Part shown: piece after piece, positions 18,201 to 26,814 of the stretch
Layout of the letters: each line of letters opens with the position of its first letter
Position numbering within the stretch: position 1 is the stretch's first letter
Source: Planococcus citreus
GTDB taxonomy: Bacteria; Bacillota; Bacilli; Bacillales_A; Planococcaceae
NCBI RefSeq assembly: GCF_003664125.1
Contig: NZ_RCCP01000003.1
Coordinates: 186,001 to 250,000 of the forward strand
Length of the DNA stretch: 64,000 nt
Reading direction: 5' to 3'
The notes under the pieces: model-generated
Told to the model about the DNA's origin: nothing
What the model saw: the letters and a program-made list of their open reading frames with translations, nothing else
The model's database searches: none
Translations under genes and position numbers: made by a program

Positions 18201-19400
18201 TCATTTTTCGAGTGTCACCGGAAGTTCACGGACGCCGCGGACAATCATGCCCGGACGCCATTCGAGTTCGTTTTCCGGGACAGCGAGCGCCATGCCGGGG
18301 AAGCGTTTCAATAGGCCGTCGATTGCGGTATGGCCTTCCAGCCGTGCGAGCGGGGCGCCAAGGCAGAAATGGATGCCTTTGCCAAACGCCAAATGCGCAC
18401 TTTTCTCGCGGTGGATATCGAACAGTTCCGGGTTATCGAACTGCTCGGGGTCATGGTTCGCAGCGTTCAAAGCGACGATGACCAAATCGCCCCGGTGGAT
18501 AGTTTTTCCGCCAAATTCCATGTCTTCTGCGGCCCATCTGGAGGTGCTGAATTCGACCGGTCCATTCAAGCGCAGCGATTCTTCGATGGCTGGGCCGATG
18601 AGTTCAGGCTGTACGCATAATTCGTGCTGTTGTTCGGGATGTTTCAATAGCGTGAGTACGGTGTTGCCGATCAAGTTCACGGTCGTTTCGTGTCCTGCGA
18701 TGATCAGCAAGGAAACCAGTCCGTACAGCTCTTTTTCCGTCAGCCGGTCGCCCGATTCCTCCGCTTCGATCAATCGGCTGATCAAGTCGTCTCCCGGTTG
18801 TTGGCGCACTTTTTGGAACCATTCGCCGAGATAGCGGACAAATTCATTCATATGCTCATAAACGCTAACGCCTGCTTCGCCGCTCGTGCCTTCGATGAGC
18901 GAGTTCGACCATGTCCGGAATTTATCGCGGTCCTGTGATGGGACGCCCAAGATTTCGCAAATGACGATGATGGGGAGCGGGAAGGCGAATTCGTCAATTA
19001 AGTTGACGCTCGATTTGCCTTCGAATCCCTCAAGCAATTCGTCGGTGATTTCCTGGATGCGCGGTTTCATGCTTTCGATCATTTTCGGCGTGAACGCTTT
19101 TTGTGCGAGCCCGCGCAGCCTTTTATGGTCAGGTGGGTCGGAAAATAGCATGTTTTGGGTGAACACGCTCATCTCGTCCATGCTGCCGCCGAACAGCTTC
19201 GAAAAGTCTTTGATAAAGCGTGGGTCTTTCAATACGGCTTCCGCATCCGCATAGCGCGTCACGAGCCAACCGAGCTGGCCATCCGGAAAACGCACCTGGT
19301 GAACAGGGTCTTCTTCGCGCAGCCGCTCGTAAGCGGGATAAGGGTTTCGGGTGAATTCAGGGCTGAATAATTGTGTTTTGTCTTTGTCATGCAAGTCCAT
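18201..19400 (-). CDS. Cytochrome P450, bacterial class I type
   Basis: Soluble heme monooxygenase of 399 residues that needs separate redox partners, none of which is adjacent. The I-helix motif AGHETT, the ExxR motif EESLR and the heme loop FGKGIHFCLGAPLARLE with Cys346 are intact. Overall pattern resembles the CYP107/CYP109 group of Bacillus. ATG 19400 has AGGAGG upstream. Substrate unknown; the nearby carotenoid gene is convergent and gives no strong hint. Confidence 0.92.
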   Translation of the reverse strand: MDLHDKDKTQLFSPEFTRNPYPAYERLREEDPVHQVRFPDGQLGWLVTRYADAEAVLKDPRFIKDFSKLFGGSMDEMSVFTQNMLFSDPPDHKRLRGLAQKAFTPKMIESMKPRIQEITDELLEGFEGKSSVNLIDEFAFPLPIIVICEILGVPSQDRDKFRTWSNSLIEGTSGEAGVSVYEHMNEFVRYLGEWFQKVRQQPGDDLISRLIEAEESGDRLTEKELYGLVSLLIIAGHETTVNLIGNTVLTLLKHPEQQHELCVQPELIGPAIEESLRLNGPVEFSTSRWAAEDMEFGGKTIHRGDLVIVALNAANHDPEQFDNPELFDIHREKSAHLAFGKGIHFCLGAPLARLEGHTAIDGLLKRFPGMALAVPENELEWRPGMIVRGVRELPVTLEK

Positions 19401-19539
19401 TGAAATGCCTCCTTTTTTATCTATACCCTGAGGCGGATGGCTTTTACTCGCCTATTTTTCATATTCCTTCCTTCTCTAAAGAAATATGGAAGGCCGTTCT
19501 TTCGGTCCAAGCAATTTTCCGGTGAAATGGTTTGGCCAG

Positions 19540-20355
19540 CTAGAAGCTTTTTTCTACTTTATCGACAAACCGTATGATGGCCTTTGCGACTTCTGTTGGG
19601 CTTTCCCAGTAGAGCATGTGCCCGAGCTGCGGGAGGATGCACAGCTGGGAGTTAGCGATGGCAGCAGCCAGCTTTTGCTGATCTTCTGGTGAAGCGAGGG
19701 CATCTTCTTTTCCGGAAATAATAAGCGCTGGAGCCGTCACTTGATGAAGGAGACCAGGGAATTTTTCATTCAATGCAGTATTACTCGTTTCTTTCCATAC
19801 ACGTGCCCGAACTTTTTGGATCTCGCTGAACATCTTCTCCAAGAAATCGGCAGGAACCGGTTTATTTAAAAGTCCACCGGTGAATCCTCGGATAAACTCG
19901 GGGCTGACGGGATCCGTTAAGCGTGACAAAGTGGATTCATAAATGGCGACGACTTCTGGCTGGTTGCCGAGTTCGGAAGAGGAGCCGATTAAGATGAGCC
20001 CGAGCGTCCGCTCCGGATATTTCGCGGCAAAACTCCTGGCGGCAAATCCCCCGCTGGATGCACCCACGATAAAGGCTTTCCCAATAGCTTTGGCATCCAT
20101 GAACTGCAGCAAATCCGCTTCAAAATCTTCTGTTCGATACGTCAGTTCCGGCAGATCGATGCCATCGTGCCCACGCTGTGTGAAGGAAAGGGTGCGCAGA
20201 TGTTCAGGAAAGCAAGCGAACAGCAAATCGAAAGTGTGGCAGGAATCGGCCAGCCCGTGTAGGAAAATGAGAGGAGTGCCGTGTGGATCGCCGCGCTCGA
20301 TATAGCTTAGTTCCCTCGTATCTGCCAAGCGCAGAGCTGTTGGTTTCAAAGACAT
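19540..20355 (-). CDS. Alpha/beta-fold hydrolase
   Basis: 271-residue hydrolase. HG at 33-34 gives the oxyanion hole, the nucleophile elbow is GASSG with Ser100, the acid is in SGKEDALA and the histidine in LGHMLYWE. This layout fits the broad esterase/lactonase/MhpC-like group; the substrate cannot be assigned. It is followed upstream by the DUF4097 gene in the same direction (15-nt gap), which may place them in one transcript. Confidence 0.85.
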   Translation of the reverse strand: MSLKPTALRLADTRELSYIERGDPHGTPLIFLHGLADSCHTFDLLFACFPEHLRTLSFTQRGHDGIDLPELTYRTEDFEADLLQFMDAKAIGKAFIVGASSGGFAARSFAAKYPERTLGLILIGSSSELGNQPEVVAIYESTLSRLTDPVSPEFIRGFTGGLLNKPVPADFLEKMFSEIQKVRARVWKETSNTALNEKFPGLLHQVTAPALIISGKEDALASPEDQQKLAAAIANSQLCILPQLGHMLYWESPTEVAKAIIRFVDKVEKSF

Positions 20356-20370
20356 ATTAACTCATTCCCT

Positions 20371-21210
20371 TCATTCAACAGTAATGCTTCCATTATTCGA
20401 AACTAGACGGATCAATACGTCGCCGCTGCCGAACACGGTCTCTTCATTTTCACGACCGTATATACCAATGCTGCCATTATCGATGCGCGCTTCGATGCGG
20501 GCGTTTGCCGGTTCGGTTTCGGTCCGGATTTCGATGCGCCCATTATCCGTATCGAAATCGACAGGGAAATCAAGCGTGTCCGTTTCCAATTCGATGCGGC
20601 CGTTATTTGCCTGGGCTTCCAGTTCGCCTGCCACTTCGCTGAACATGATGCGGCCATTCGATGAGCGGACGCTGATGTCGGCTTCCATGTCGTTCAATTC
20701 AATGCGGCCGTTATCCGTTTCGACATCGACCGTCTCGCTGTCAACTGCCTCCAAAACGATGCGCCCGTTGTCTGCTTCAAGCGTGAACTCCGCGGCCCTG
20801 ATATCATTCGCCTCGATGCTTCCGTTATTGCTCTCAGCCGACAGGGAATCGAGTCCGCTTGCTGGCACATAAACTTGCAGTGTATAGGAGCGGTTGAAGT
20901 CGAAATTGAAGAACGGGGAGCGGTCTTCGATTTCGATTGCAAGGCGCCCGCCTGCAGAATCGGTATTTAAGGTGAAGTCGTCGTCATTGCCCAACAGCAC
21001 GATACGGGATCTTGCGTCATCGCTTGGCATAATTTCCACACGGGAATTTTCAACCGTGATTTCCATGTTCTCGATCTCCTCGGTGAAGCTTTGTTCATCG
21101 AGCACTTCCTGCTGTGCCGGATCGGCTTGCCCAAGGATATAGACGGCAATGACAATTCCGAGCAAGGTCAAGCTGGCGAGGATAAGGACGAGCCTCCAAA
21201 AAGTTTTCAT
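20371..21210 (-). CDS. Membrane-anchored DUF4097 beta-helix protein (LiaG-like)
   Basis: 279 residues: an N-terminal membrane anchor (about 5-27) and an extracytoplasmic repeat domain. The repeat unit centres on D/N-NGRI or NGSI, spaced about 20 residues, as in DUF4097 adhesin-like beta-helix proteins such as LiaG. Function of the family is poorly known; members often sit with envelope-stress systems. A second DUF4097 protein with a different N-terminus lies at 43068-44099. GAAAGGAG precedes the ATG. Confidence 0.82.
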   Translation of the reverse strand: MKTFWRLVLILASLTLLGIVIAVYILGQADPAQQEVLDEQSFTEEIENMEITVENSRVEIMPSDDARSRIVLLGNDDDFTLNTDSAGGRLAIEIEDRSPFFNFDFNRSYTLQVYVPASGLDSLSAESNNGSIEANDIRAAEFTLEADNGRIVLEAVDSETVDVETDNGRIELNDMEADISVRSSNGRIMFSEVAGELEAQANNGRIELETDTLDFPVDFDTDNGRIEIRTETEPANARIEARIDNGSIGIYGRENEETVFGSGDVLIRLVSNNGSITVE

Positions 21211-21329
21211 CTGCTTTTTCTCCTTTCATGAAAAGAATAGGAAACAGGCTTTACACTGACAGGCGTTTTTCCATAAGCGTTGAATATATAGAACAAGAGC
21301 CAGATCTGGGAATAGAAAGGGTGGTCATA

Positions 21330-21932
21330 ATGGAATCCATGCAAAATAGGCGGGCGATTGCCGTGGAACGGGTCGTTTGGTGGTCGGTCCAAGCCTCACT
21401 GATTGCGGGCATCTATTATATGTACACACAAAGCAACGGCACGAAAATGTTCATGGGCGCACTCACCGTCCTTGTGATGATTGGATTGGCACTCGTCCAG
21501 AGGCGTTTCGGGTATCCTTTGCCGGCCATTTTTGCGAGCATTGTCTATTTTTTCATCTTTTTTTCGGTCGTCATCGGCACGTTCGGGGGTGGCTACCGGA
21601 TCAACCATTTCGATGATTTTCTCCATATCTTCTCCGGCATTTGGATTGGCTATGCAAGTTGGATCATTTTAAGGCGCTTGCTGCGAAATGGGGGAGCGTC
21701 CGAGTTGCCGGATTCGTTCGTTGCCTTGTATATGATTTCGTTTTCATTGGCAGCGGCAGCCGTATGGGAGCTGCTCGAATTTGCCGGCGATAAATTATTC
21801 AGCTTTACGGCGCAGGGCAGGGATCCCGACGATACGATGATCGACATGATTATGGGATTGATCGGCGGGGCGATTACCGCATTTGTCATTTTGAAATTAA
21901 GGCGCAGGGGCTTATATGTGAAGAAGCAATGA
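21330..21932 (+). CDS. DUF2238 (YjdF-type) integral membrane protein
   Basis: 200 residues with about five to six hydrophobic segments. The conserved HFDDFLHIFSG and WELLEFAGDKL...DDTMIDMIMGLIGG motifs match the DUF2238/YjdF membrane family, whose biochemical role is unknown. I start at ATG 21330 with AAGGGTGG upstream; the frame is open to 21228. Divergent from the DUF4097 gene. Confidence 0.75.
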   Translation: MESMQNRRAIAVERVVWWSVQASLIAGIYYMYTQSNGTKMFMGALTVLVMIGLALVQRRFGYPLPAIFASIVYFFIFFSVVIGTFGGGYRINHFDDFLHIFSGIWIGYASWIILRRLLRNGGASELPDSFVALYMISFSLAAAAVWELLEFAGDKLFSFTAQGRDPDDTMIDMIMGLIGGAITAFVILKLRRRGLYVKKQ

Positions 21933-22100
21933 TAGTTGGCCGCTCTGCAAATTCCTTTAACGACATTTTACTATAAATATCAGAAAAGTCAGTTTATTTA
22001 ATCGAAAACATGCTATATTAATAACTATAGGAAGGGCGTAGAAAACGTTCCACCGCTAGCCGGCAAGACCGGAAATGTTTGGGCAAGGGAGGGTGACGGC

Positions 22101-22547
22101 ATGTGGAGAGTAAGGAACACGGTTTTCATCGACCGGCGGGTAAAGGAAGTTCATCACTTTGCGACCAATCCGCTGCTCTGGTACCAATGGTATGCCGGAT
22201 TGTCCGAAGCGGAAGATTTGATCGGCACGGGAAAGAAAGGCACGAGCATGAATTTGAGGTATTATTTTTTCGGAAGAAGCCTGGCTTTGCATGTATTGGT
22301 TGTGGAAAATGCGGCTGTAAAAGATGGATACGTGTGGCGATGCCTCATTAGCGGCGCGTTTGACGGGACCCAAACCTGGCGCTATATCCCGAAAGACGGC
22401 GGCACCGAGATTCAATTCGAGATGGACTATGAACTCCCCGGAAGCATATTCGGGAAATTGGCCAACACGATTTACATCAAGAAGCTCATGTACAACTCGG
22501 TTGAACAGACCTTGCAAAACTTGAAAGACATTAGTGAAACCGAATAA
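22101..22547 (+). CDS. SRPBCC (START-like) domain protein, paralogue 1
   Basis: 148 residues with the SRPBCC/polyketide-cyclase-like pattern: NTVFIDRRVKEVHHFATNP at the N-terminus, then WYQWYAGLSEAEDL and a long C-terminal helix with MYNSVEQTLQNLKDI. These proteins bind hydrophobic ligands in a deep cavity. A clear paralogue is at 59914-60384. GGGAGGGTGA precedes ATG 22101. Confidence 0.8.
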   Translation: MWRVRNTVFIDRRVKEVHHFATNPLLWYQWYAGLSEAEDLIGTGKKGTSMNLRYYFFGRSLALHVLVVENAAVKDGYVWRCLISGAFDGTQTWRYIPKDGGTEIQFEMDYELPGSIFGKLANTIYIKKLMYNSVEQTLQNLKDISETE

Positions 22548-22640
22548 TCGAAAGAAGCAGGTCCCAAAGACAAGTGGGTGGTTTTCAGCTTGCTTTTCTT
22601 ATCGGGAGTGACAGTCGATTTTTGAAGGAGTGTAGCGAAA

Positions 22641-22826
22641 ATGGAGACAAACCAGAAGCTTGATTATTCCCAGATGCCTTTTACCGGTCTGGGGCTGGTG
22701 ATGGGCACGGCAATCGGTGCAGCTTTGGCATTGATCTTAACAGGGAATATTATGTGGGCAGGAGTAGGGACAGGGGTGGGCCTCGTTCTCGGCGCGGCGC
22801 TTGAGAGTATGAAGACGCATCAATAA
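22641..22826 (+). CDS. Small glycine-rich membrane protein
   Basis: 61 residues with two hydrophobic, glycine-rich segments (GLGLVMGTAIGAALALIL and a second from 42 to 55) separated by a short turn, in the style of glycine-zipper proteins. GAAGGAG lies 9 nt upstream. Function unknown. Confidence 0.7.
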   Translation: METNQKLDYSQMPFTGLGLVMGTAIGAALALILTGNIMWAGVGTGVGLVLGAALESMKTHQ

Positions 22827-23010
22827 AGTTTCGCGCGCAGCGCATAGCCTCCAGTTATTCTGGAAGTGAAAATCCATTGCGCTCGCGGTCAATCGTGGCA
22901 ATGGTGTTCAAATCGTTCTTCTTCGTAAAGGAAGAAACAGGTATTGAAGCGGCCGGCGATTCTGGGGGCAAGGAATTGATCAAGTAAGAAACGGCTAATT
23001 ATATAAATCG

Positions 23011-23057
23011 AAAAGGGCAGTCCTGAAATGAAGTAATTTCAGGACTGCCCTTTTTTA
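23011..23057. terminator. Strong bidirectional terminator at the GntR gene end
   Basis: Stem AAGGGCAGTCCTGAAAT/ATTTCAGGACTGCCCTT followed by TTTTT; it serves the minus-strand GntR gene and any transcript arriving from 22826. Confidence 0.9.
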
Positions 23058-23756
23058 TGTGGAGCGATCTAATTCCGAGCGGATGCGAGAGATGTGCTCG
23101 CTCATCAATTGCTTGGCCAGCTCGGCGTTACCGCTCTCGATTGCCAAATAGATTTCTTCATGTTCATTGTACGTATCCTGGTGGCGTTCAGCGTCGGTGA
23201 AGCGGTGGCGCCTTGTAGCACGGATATTTTCCTCCAGCCGCTTGGCAAGAGTTTCCATCAAGTCGATCAATAATCGGTTTTTGGTAGCGTTTGCGACTTG
23301 CAGGTGGAAATCTACGTCAGCCTGGACGCCGAGTTCGGGATCGTGTGCCGCTGATGCCATTTGCCCGAGCACTTCGCGGATCGCCAACAAGTTCTCTGGC
23401 GTCGCCCGCTGCGCTGCAAGCGAGGCGGCTTCGACTTCGAACGCACGCCTGAGCTCAAGCATATCGTCAATGTACTGGATCTCCGCCGCATCGATGCGCG
23501 TGCCGAGCTCATTGCCGAGCATATCGTGCTTCGTCTCAGAGAGAAAACTGCCGCCGCCTTGGCGGATTTCGAGAAAGCCTTTGCTTTCCAGGCCTTTCAA
23601 CGCTTCGCGGACGGAATTGCGGCTGACGCCGAACAAACTCGCCAAATCCCGCTCGGAGGGAAGACGGCCGCCAGGGGGCACATTGTTCTCCAAGCACAGC
23701 GTTTGGATCTGTTCGACGACTAATTCATAGGTGCGTTTTTTCGGATTCAATAACAC
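23055..23756 (-). CDS. GntR-family regulator, FadR/PdhR/LldR subgroup
   Basis: 233 residues: N-terminal winged HTH (LPSERDLASLFGVSRNSVREAL) and C-terminal FCD helical ligand domain with the metal-binding His/Asp pattern. FadR-subgroup members of this shape sense lactate, pyruvate, glycolate or similar acids. I start at GTG 23756 because GGGAGAGAG precedes it; the frame stays open to a TTG at 23819 without ribosome site. A near-perfect PdhR-type operator lies at 23872-23888, in front of the divergent 2-hydroxyacid dehydrogenase operon that it presumably controls. Confidence 0.9.
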   Translation of the reverse strand: MLLNPKKRTYELVVEQIQTLCLENNVPPGGRLPSERDLASLFGVSRNSVREALKGLESKGFLEIRQGGGSFLSETKHDMLGNELGTRIDAAEIQYIDDMLELRRAFEVEAASLAAQRATPENLLAIREVLGQMASAAHDPELGVQADVDFHLQVANATKNRLLIDLMETLAKRLEENIRATRRHRFTDAERHQDTYNEHEEIYLAIESGNAELAKQLMSEHISRIRSELDRST

Positions 23757-23837
23757 GGAACTCTCTCCCTGCTGACTTGTTTTTTGCGTTCTCTTTTCAT
23801 CATACCGAAAGAAATGCAAAATGTCTGAAAATACACA

Positions 23838-23865
23838 TTGTACTTTTCAGATTATTATGTATAAT
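23838..23865 (+). promoter_or_regulatory. Sigma-A promoter of the 2-hydroxyacid operon
   Basis: TTGTAC (23838-23843), a 16-nt spacer, and a consensus TATAAT (23860-23865). The GntR operator begins 6 nt downstream. Confidence 0.6.
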
Positions 23866-23871
23866 TGGTTT

Positions 23872-23888
23872 AATTGGTAGGACCAATT
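23872..23888. promoter_or_regulatory. FadR/PdhR-type operator
   Basis: AATTGGTAGGACCAATT is an inverted repeat AATTGGT-N3-ACCAATT, containing the TGGT-N3-ACCA core known for PdhR/LldR regulators. It overlaps the predicted transcription start, which suggests repression by the adjacent GntR protein. Confidence 0.8.
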
Positions 23889-23903
23889 TTCGGAGGTATG
23901 AAG

Positions 23904-23933
23904 ATGTATCGGTGTGTATGCATGCTGTTGTAA
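23904..23933 (+). CDS. Possible 9-codon leader peptide
   Basis: GGAGG (23892-23896) is followed 7 nt later by an ATG opening MYRCVCMLL and a TAA. It lies just after the GntR operator and 350 nt before the first large gene. It may be a leader peptide, or the decayed start of a lost gene. Evidence is only the ribosome site and position. Confidence 0.3.
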   Translation: MYRCVCMLL

Positions 23934-23965
23934 GACTTTTGGTAGGGCATCGCAATCGATATTCC

Positions 23966-24055
23966 ACAAAACAGCTAGCTTTCCTGGGGGCTCGCGCTGA
24001 ACTAATTCGGGCTAGACGCCCGAATGGATTTCAGCACTTCGCTATTCCCCAAGGA
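23966..24055 (-). repeat. Dispersed folded repeat, family B, copy 2
   Basis: Minus-strand counterpart of the 4230-4312 repeat. The outer stem is GCTGAA/TTCAGC (24035-24030 with 24001-23996) and the inner stem ATTCGGGC/GCCCGAAT. Relative to copy 1 three base pairs are replaced on both sides. It lies in the 530-nt gap 23757-24287. Confidence 0.75.
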
Positions 24056-24098
24056 GTCTGCGCTGTTTTCCTCCATATCTAATAATTAGTATTTATTA

Positions 24099-24210
24099 AG
24101 AGTGGAAGGCGGTGACTCCTGCGGGAATAGCATGAGTCTTGAGACCCCGCAGGAAGCGTAGCGACCGAGGAGGCTCAAGCCATGCCCGCGGAAAGCGTCC
24201 GCCTGGAACG
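24099..24210 (+). repeat. Dispersed folded repeat, family A, copy 2
   Basis: GGCGG...CCGCC closes the element, with CTCCTGCGGGAATAGCA, GAGACCCCGCAGGAAGCG, GAGGAGGCTCAAG and TGCCCGCGGAAAGCG inside. It forms part of the long leader of the glcD-like operon. Confidence 0.75.
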
Positions 24211-24287
24211 ATTCAATAAGCTTTTCCCTATTATAATTTTGAAATTAAATTTAAATAGTGTGAATAACCACAAAGGAGCGAAATGAA

Positions 24288-25691
24288 ATGGCAATTCCTC
24301 ATCAGGAGAAAATCCTGCACAATTTGGCGGAGTTTCTTACAAGCGAACAAATCAGCGTCAACGAGACGATCAAGGAGCTGCACGGCAGGGATGAATCCTA
24401 TCATGCCATGCAATTGCCGGACATCGTCGTATTTCCGGAAACGGCGGAGCAAGTATCGAAAATCATGAAGCTGTCCCAGCAATACGCGATTCCGGTCGTC
24501 CCGTTCGGCCTCGGATCGAGCCTTGAAGGCCATGTCATCCCGGAACAGGGCGGCATTACCGTCGACTTTTCCTTGATGAATAAAGTGCTGCATGTCGATG
24601 CGGAAGATTTCCTCGTCACGGTCCAGCCGGGTGTCACGAGGACGCAATTGAATAAGGAATTGAAGAAACACGGATTGTTTTTTACCGTCGACCCTGGAGC
24701 GGACGCGACGCTCGGCGGCATGGCGGCGACCAATGCGAGCGGCACGACTTCCGTTAAATACGGCGTCATGCGTGACCAGGTGCGCGATCTTGAAGTGGTC
24801 ATGGCGGATGGCACCATTATCCATACCGGCAATAAAGCCGCGAAATCATCTTCCGGGCTTCATTTAAACGGCCTATTCGTCGGCTCTGAAGGGACGCTTG
24901 GCTGCTTTACGGAAATGACCTTGAAAGTGTACGGCATTCCAGAATTCGTTACGGCGGCTCGCGCTTCATTTCCGAGCGTGAAAGATGCGGTCGAAGCGGT
25001 CGTCTCGATCTTGCAAGCGGGCATTCCGATTGCTCGCGTCGAATTGGTCGATGAACAATCAATGAAGCAGGCGAACAAATACAGTGAAACGGCATACCCT
25101 GAACAGCCGACTTTGTTCCTGGAGTTCCATGGCAATGAAGCAGGGCTCAAGCAAGACGTAGAGTTTATGGAAGAAATCGTCCAGGGGCATGCGTGCGAAG
25201 AAATCGCTTTTGAGACCGATACGGCGGCGCGCAATCAATTATGGGAAGCACGCCATACCTTGGCCTATGCCTATATCCACGGCTTTCCCGGTAAAAAAAT
25301 GATGGTCACGGATGTTTGCCTGCCGATTTCAGAACTTGCAGGCGCAGTCGGCCATGCACGGGAAAACCTGCAGGCGCTCGGGCTTCCGGGCGGCATCGTC
25401 GGCCATGTCGGCGACGGCAATTTCCATGCGCTCATCATGATGAATATGGAAGACCCTGAAGAAGTGGCGCGTGCGCAGGAGTTTAACGGGCGCATCGTCG
25501 AGTACGCGCTCGAACGCGGCGGGACTTGTACAGGCGAACACGGCGTCGGGCTCGGCAAACAGAAATACCAACAGCAAGAACACGGAGCGGCGCTTGACGT
25601 CATGGAGAAAATCAAACGGGCGCTGGACCCGAACAATCTATTGAATCCCGGCAAAAACATTAAAGTGGAGACAAAGGAGACGATTAAATGA
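24288..25691 (+). CDS. FAD-binding D-2-hydroxyacid dehydrogenase (GlcD / D-lactate dehydrogenase type)
   Basis: 467 residues of the VAO/PCMH flavoprotein family. The FAD-binding half has PFGLGSSLEGH, DPGADATLGGMAATNASG and GLFVGSEGTLG; the C-terminal FAD-oxidase half has the metal/substrate site GHVGDGNFHAL and GEHGVGLGKQKY. It oxidises D-lactate or glycolate and passes electrons to the respiratory chain or a partner. No GlcE/GlcF partner follows, which favours a single-chain D-lactate (LDHD-like) enzyme. AAGGAG precedes ATG 24288. Its stop overlaps the next gene as ATGA. Confidence 0.9.
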   Translation: MAIPHQEKILHNLAEFLTSEQISVNETIKELHGRDESYHAMQLPDIVVFPETAEQVSKIMKLSQQYAIPVVPFGLGSSLEGHVIPEQGGITVDFSLMNKVLHVDAEDFLVTVQPGVTRTQLNKELKKHGLFFTVDPGADATLGGMAATNASGTTSVKYGVMRDQVRDLEVVMADGTIIHTGNKAAKSSSGLHLNGLFVGSEGTLGCFTEMTLKVYGIPEFVTAARASFPSVKDAVEAVVSILQAGIPIARVELVDEQSMKQANKYSETAYPEQPTLFLEFHGNEAGLKQDVEFMEEIVQGHACEEIAFETDTAARNQLWEARHTLAYAYIHGFPGKKMMVTDVCLPISELAGAVGHARENLQALGLPGGIVGHVGDGNFHALIMMNMEDPEEVARAQEFNGRIVEYALERGGTCTGEHGVGLGKQKYQQQEHGAALDVMEKIKRALDPNNLLNPGKNIKVETKETIK

Positions 25692-26683
25692 AAGTATTGC
25701 AATCATTGAGTGCCATCGCTGGAAAATATTTTGCTGTGTGGGTCATCTTGGCTGCCTTGCTGGCGTTTTTCCTGCCTGAAGCGTTTGTCGGGTTCGGCGC
25801 CTATATCACGATCCTGCTCGGCGTCGTCATGTTCGGGATGGGCTTAACGCTCAAACCGGTGGATTTTAAGATCATTGCCAAAAGCCCGCTGCCGGTATTT
25901 GTCGGCGTGGCCGCGCAGTTTCTCGTCATGCCGCTCGCGGCCTTTGCCATTGCCTATGTGTTGAATCTGCCGCCTGAACTTGCGGCAGGCCTCGTGCTTC
26001 TCGGCTGTGTGCCGGGCGGGACGGCGTCGAACGTCATGGTGTATTTGGCAAAAGGAAATTTGGCTTTGTCGGTCGCGATGACGTCCTTGTCGACTTTAAT
26101 GGCGCCGATCATGACGCCGCTGCTCTTGTTGTTGCTCGCGGGGCAATGGCTGCCGGTCGATCCGATGTCGATGTTCATGTCCATCATCCAGGTAATCATC
26201 CTGCCGATCGCACTCGGGATTCTCGTCCAGCGCCTATTCCCGGCAGCGGTCGCGAAAAGCATCTCGGTCGTGCCGCTCATTTCGGTGGCAGCGATCCTCA
26301 TCATCGTTTCGGCCGTCACTGCCGCCAATGCGCAAAACGTCATCAGCTCGGGCTTCATCGTCTTCCTTGCGGTATTCTTGCATAATGGATTCGGCTTGAT
26401 GCTCGGTTATGTGATTGCGATGCTTATGGGCCTCAGCGAAACAGACCGCCGCGCGATTTCACTCGAAGTCGGCATGCAGAACTCAGGACTCGGTGTTGCT
26501 TTGGCCACCGCCCACTTCAGCCCGCTCGCTGCGCTGCCAAGCGTATGGGGCGCAATCTGGCACAATATTTCTGGGCCGATTTTGGCGACGATCTGGTCAA
26601 AAAAACCAGCCGCAGCGCCTAATAAAGAAAATCCGGAACTCGCCTCGCGGGTTAAACCGGCGGTAGATTCCGGATCTAAATAA
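25688..26683 (+). CDS. Bile acid:sodium symporter (BASS) family transporter
   Basis: 331 residues with about nine to ten membrane segments; family motifs include LLGCVPGGTASNV and SLEVGMQNSGLGVALA. BASS proteins import organic anions with sodium, and bacterial members take 2-keto acids and similar substrates. The 4-nt overlap with the D-2-hydroxyacid dehydrogenase gene points to coupled translation and suggests a hydroxy or keto acid as cargo. That cargo is inferred from context only. Confidence 0.88.
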   Translation: MKVLQSLSAIAGKYFAVWVILAALLAFFLPEAFVGFGAYITILLGVVMFGMGLTLKPVDFKIIAKSPLPVFVGVAAQFLVMPLAAFAIAYVLNLPPELAAGLVLLGCVPGGTASNVMVYLAKGNLALSVAMTSLSTLMAPIMTPLLLLLLAGQWLPVDPMSMFMSIIQVIILPIALGILVQRLFPAAVAKSISVVPLISVAAILIIVSAVTAANAQNVISSGFIVFLAVFLHNGFGLMLGYVIAMLMGLSETDRRAISLEVGMQNSGLGVALATAHFSPLAALPSVWGAIWHNISGPILATIWSKKPAAAPNKENPELASRVKPAVDSGSK

Positions 26684-26699
26684 GTGAATCTATGTATGC

Positions 26700-26729
26700 A
26701 AAAACCACCCGTCATTTGGGTGGTTTTTT
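26700..26729 (+). terminator. Terminator of the hydroxyacid operon
   Basis: AAAACCACCC/GGGTGGTTTT stem with a short loop and T-run, 16 nt after the BASS-gene stop. Confidence 0.85.
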
Positions 26730-26814
26730 GAGTGATGAAAGATACAGGGGTGGCAAGACATTCACTTTCTTGTGGATCACTACTCAGCAATAACGATGTT
26801 CTAAAGAGTGAACC

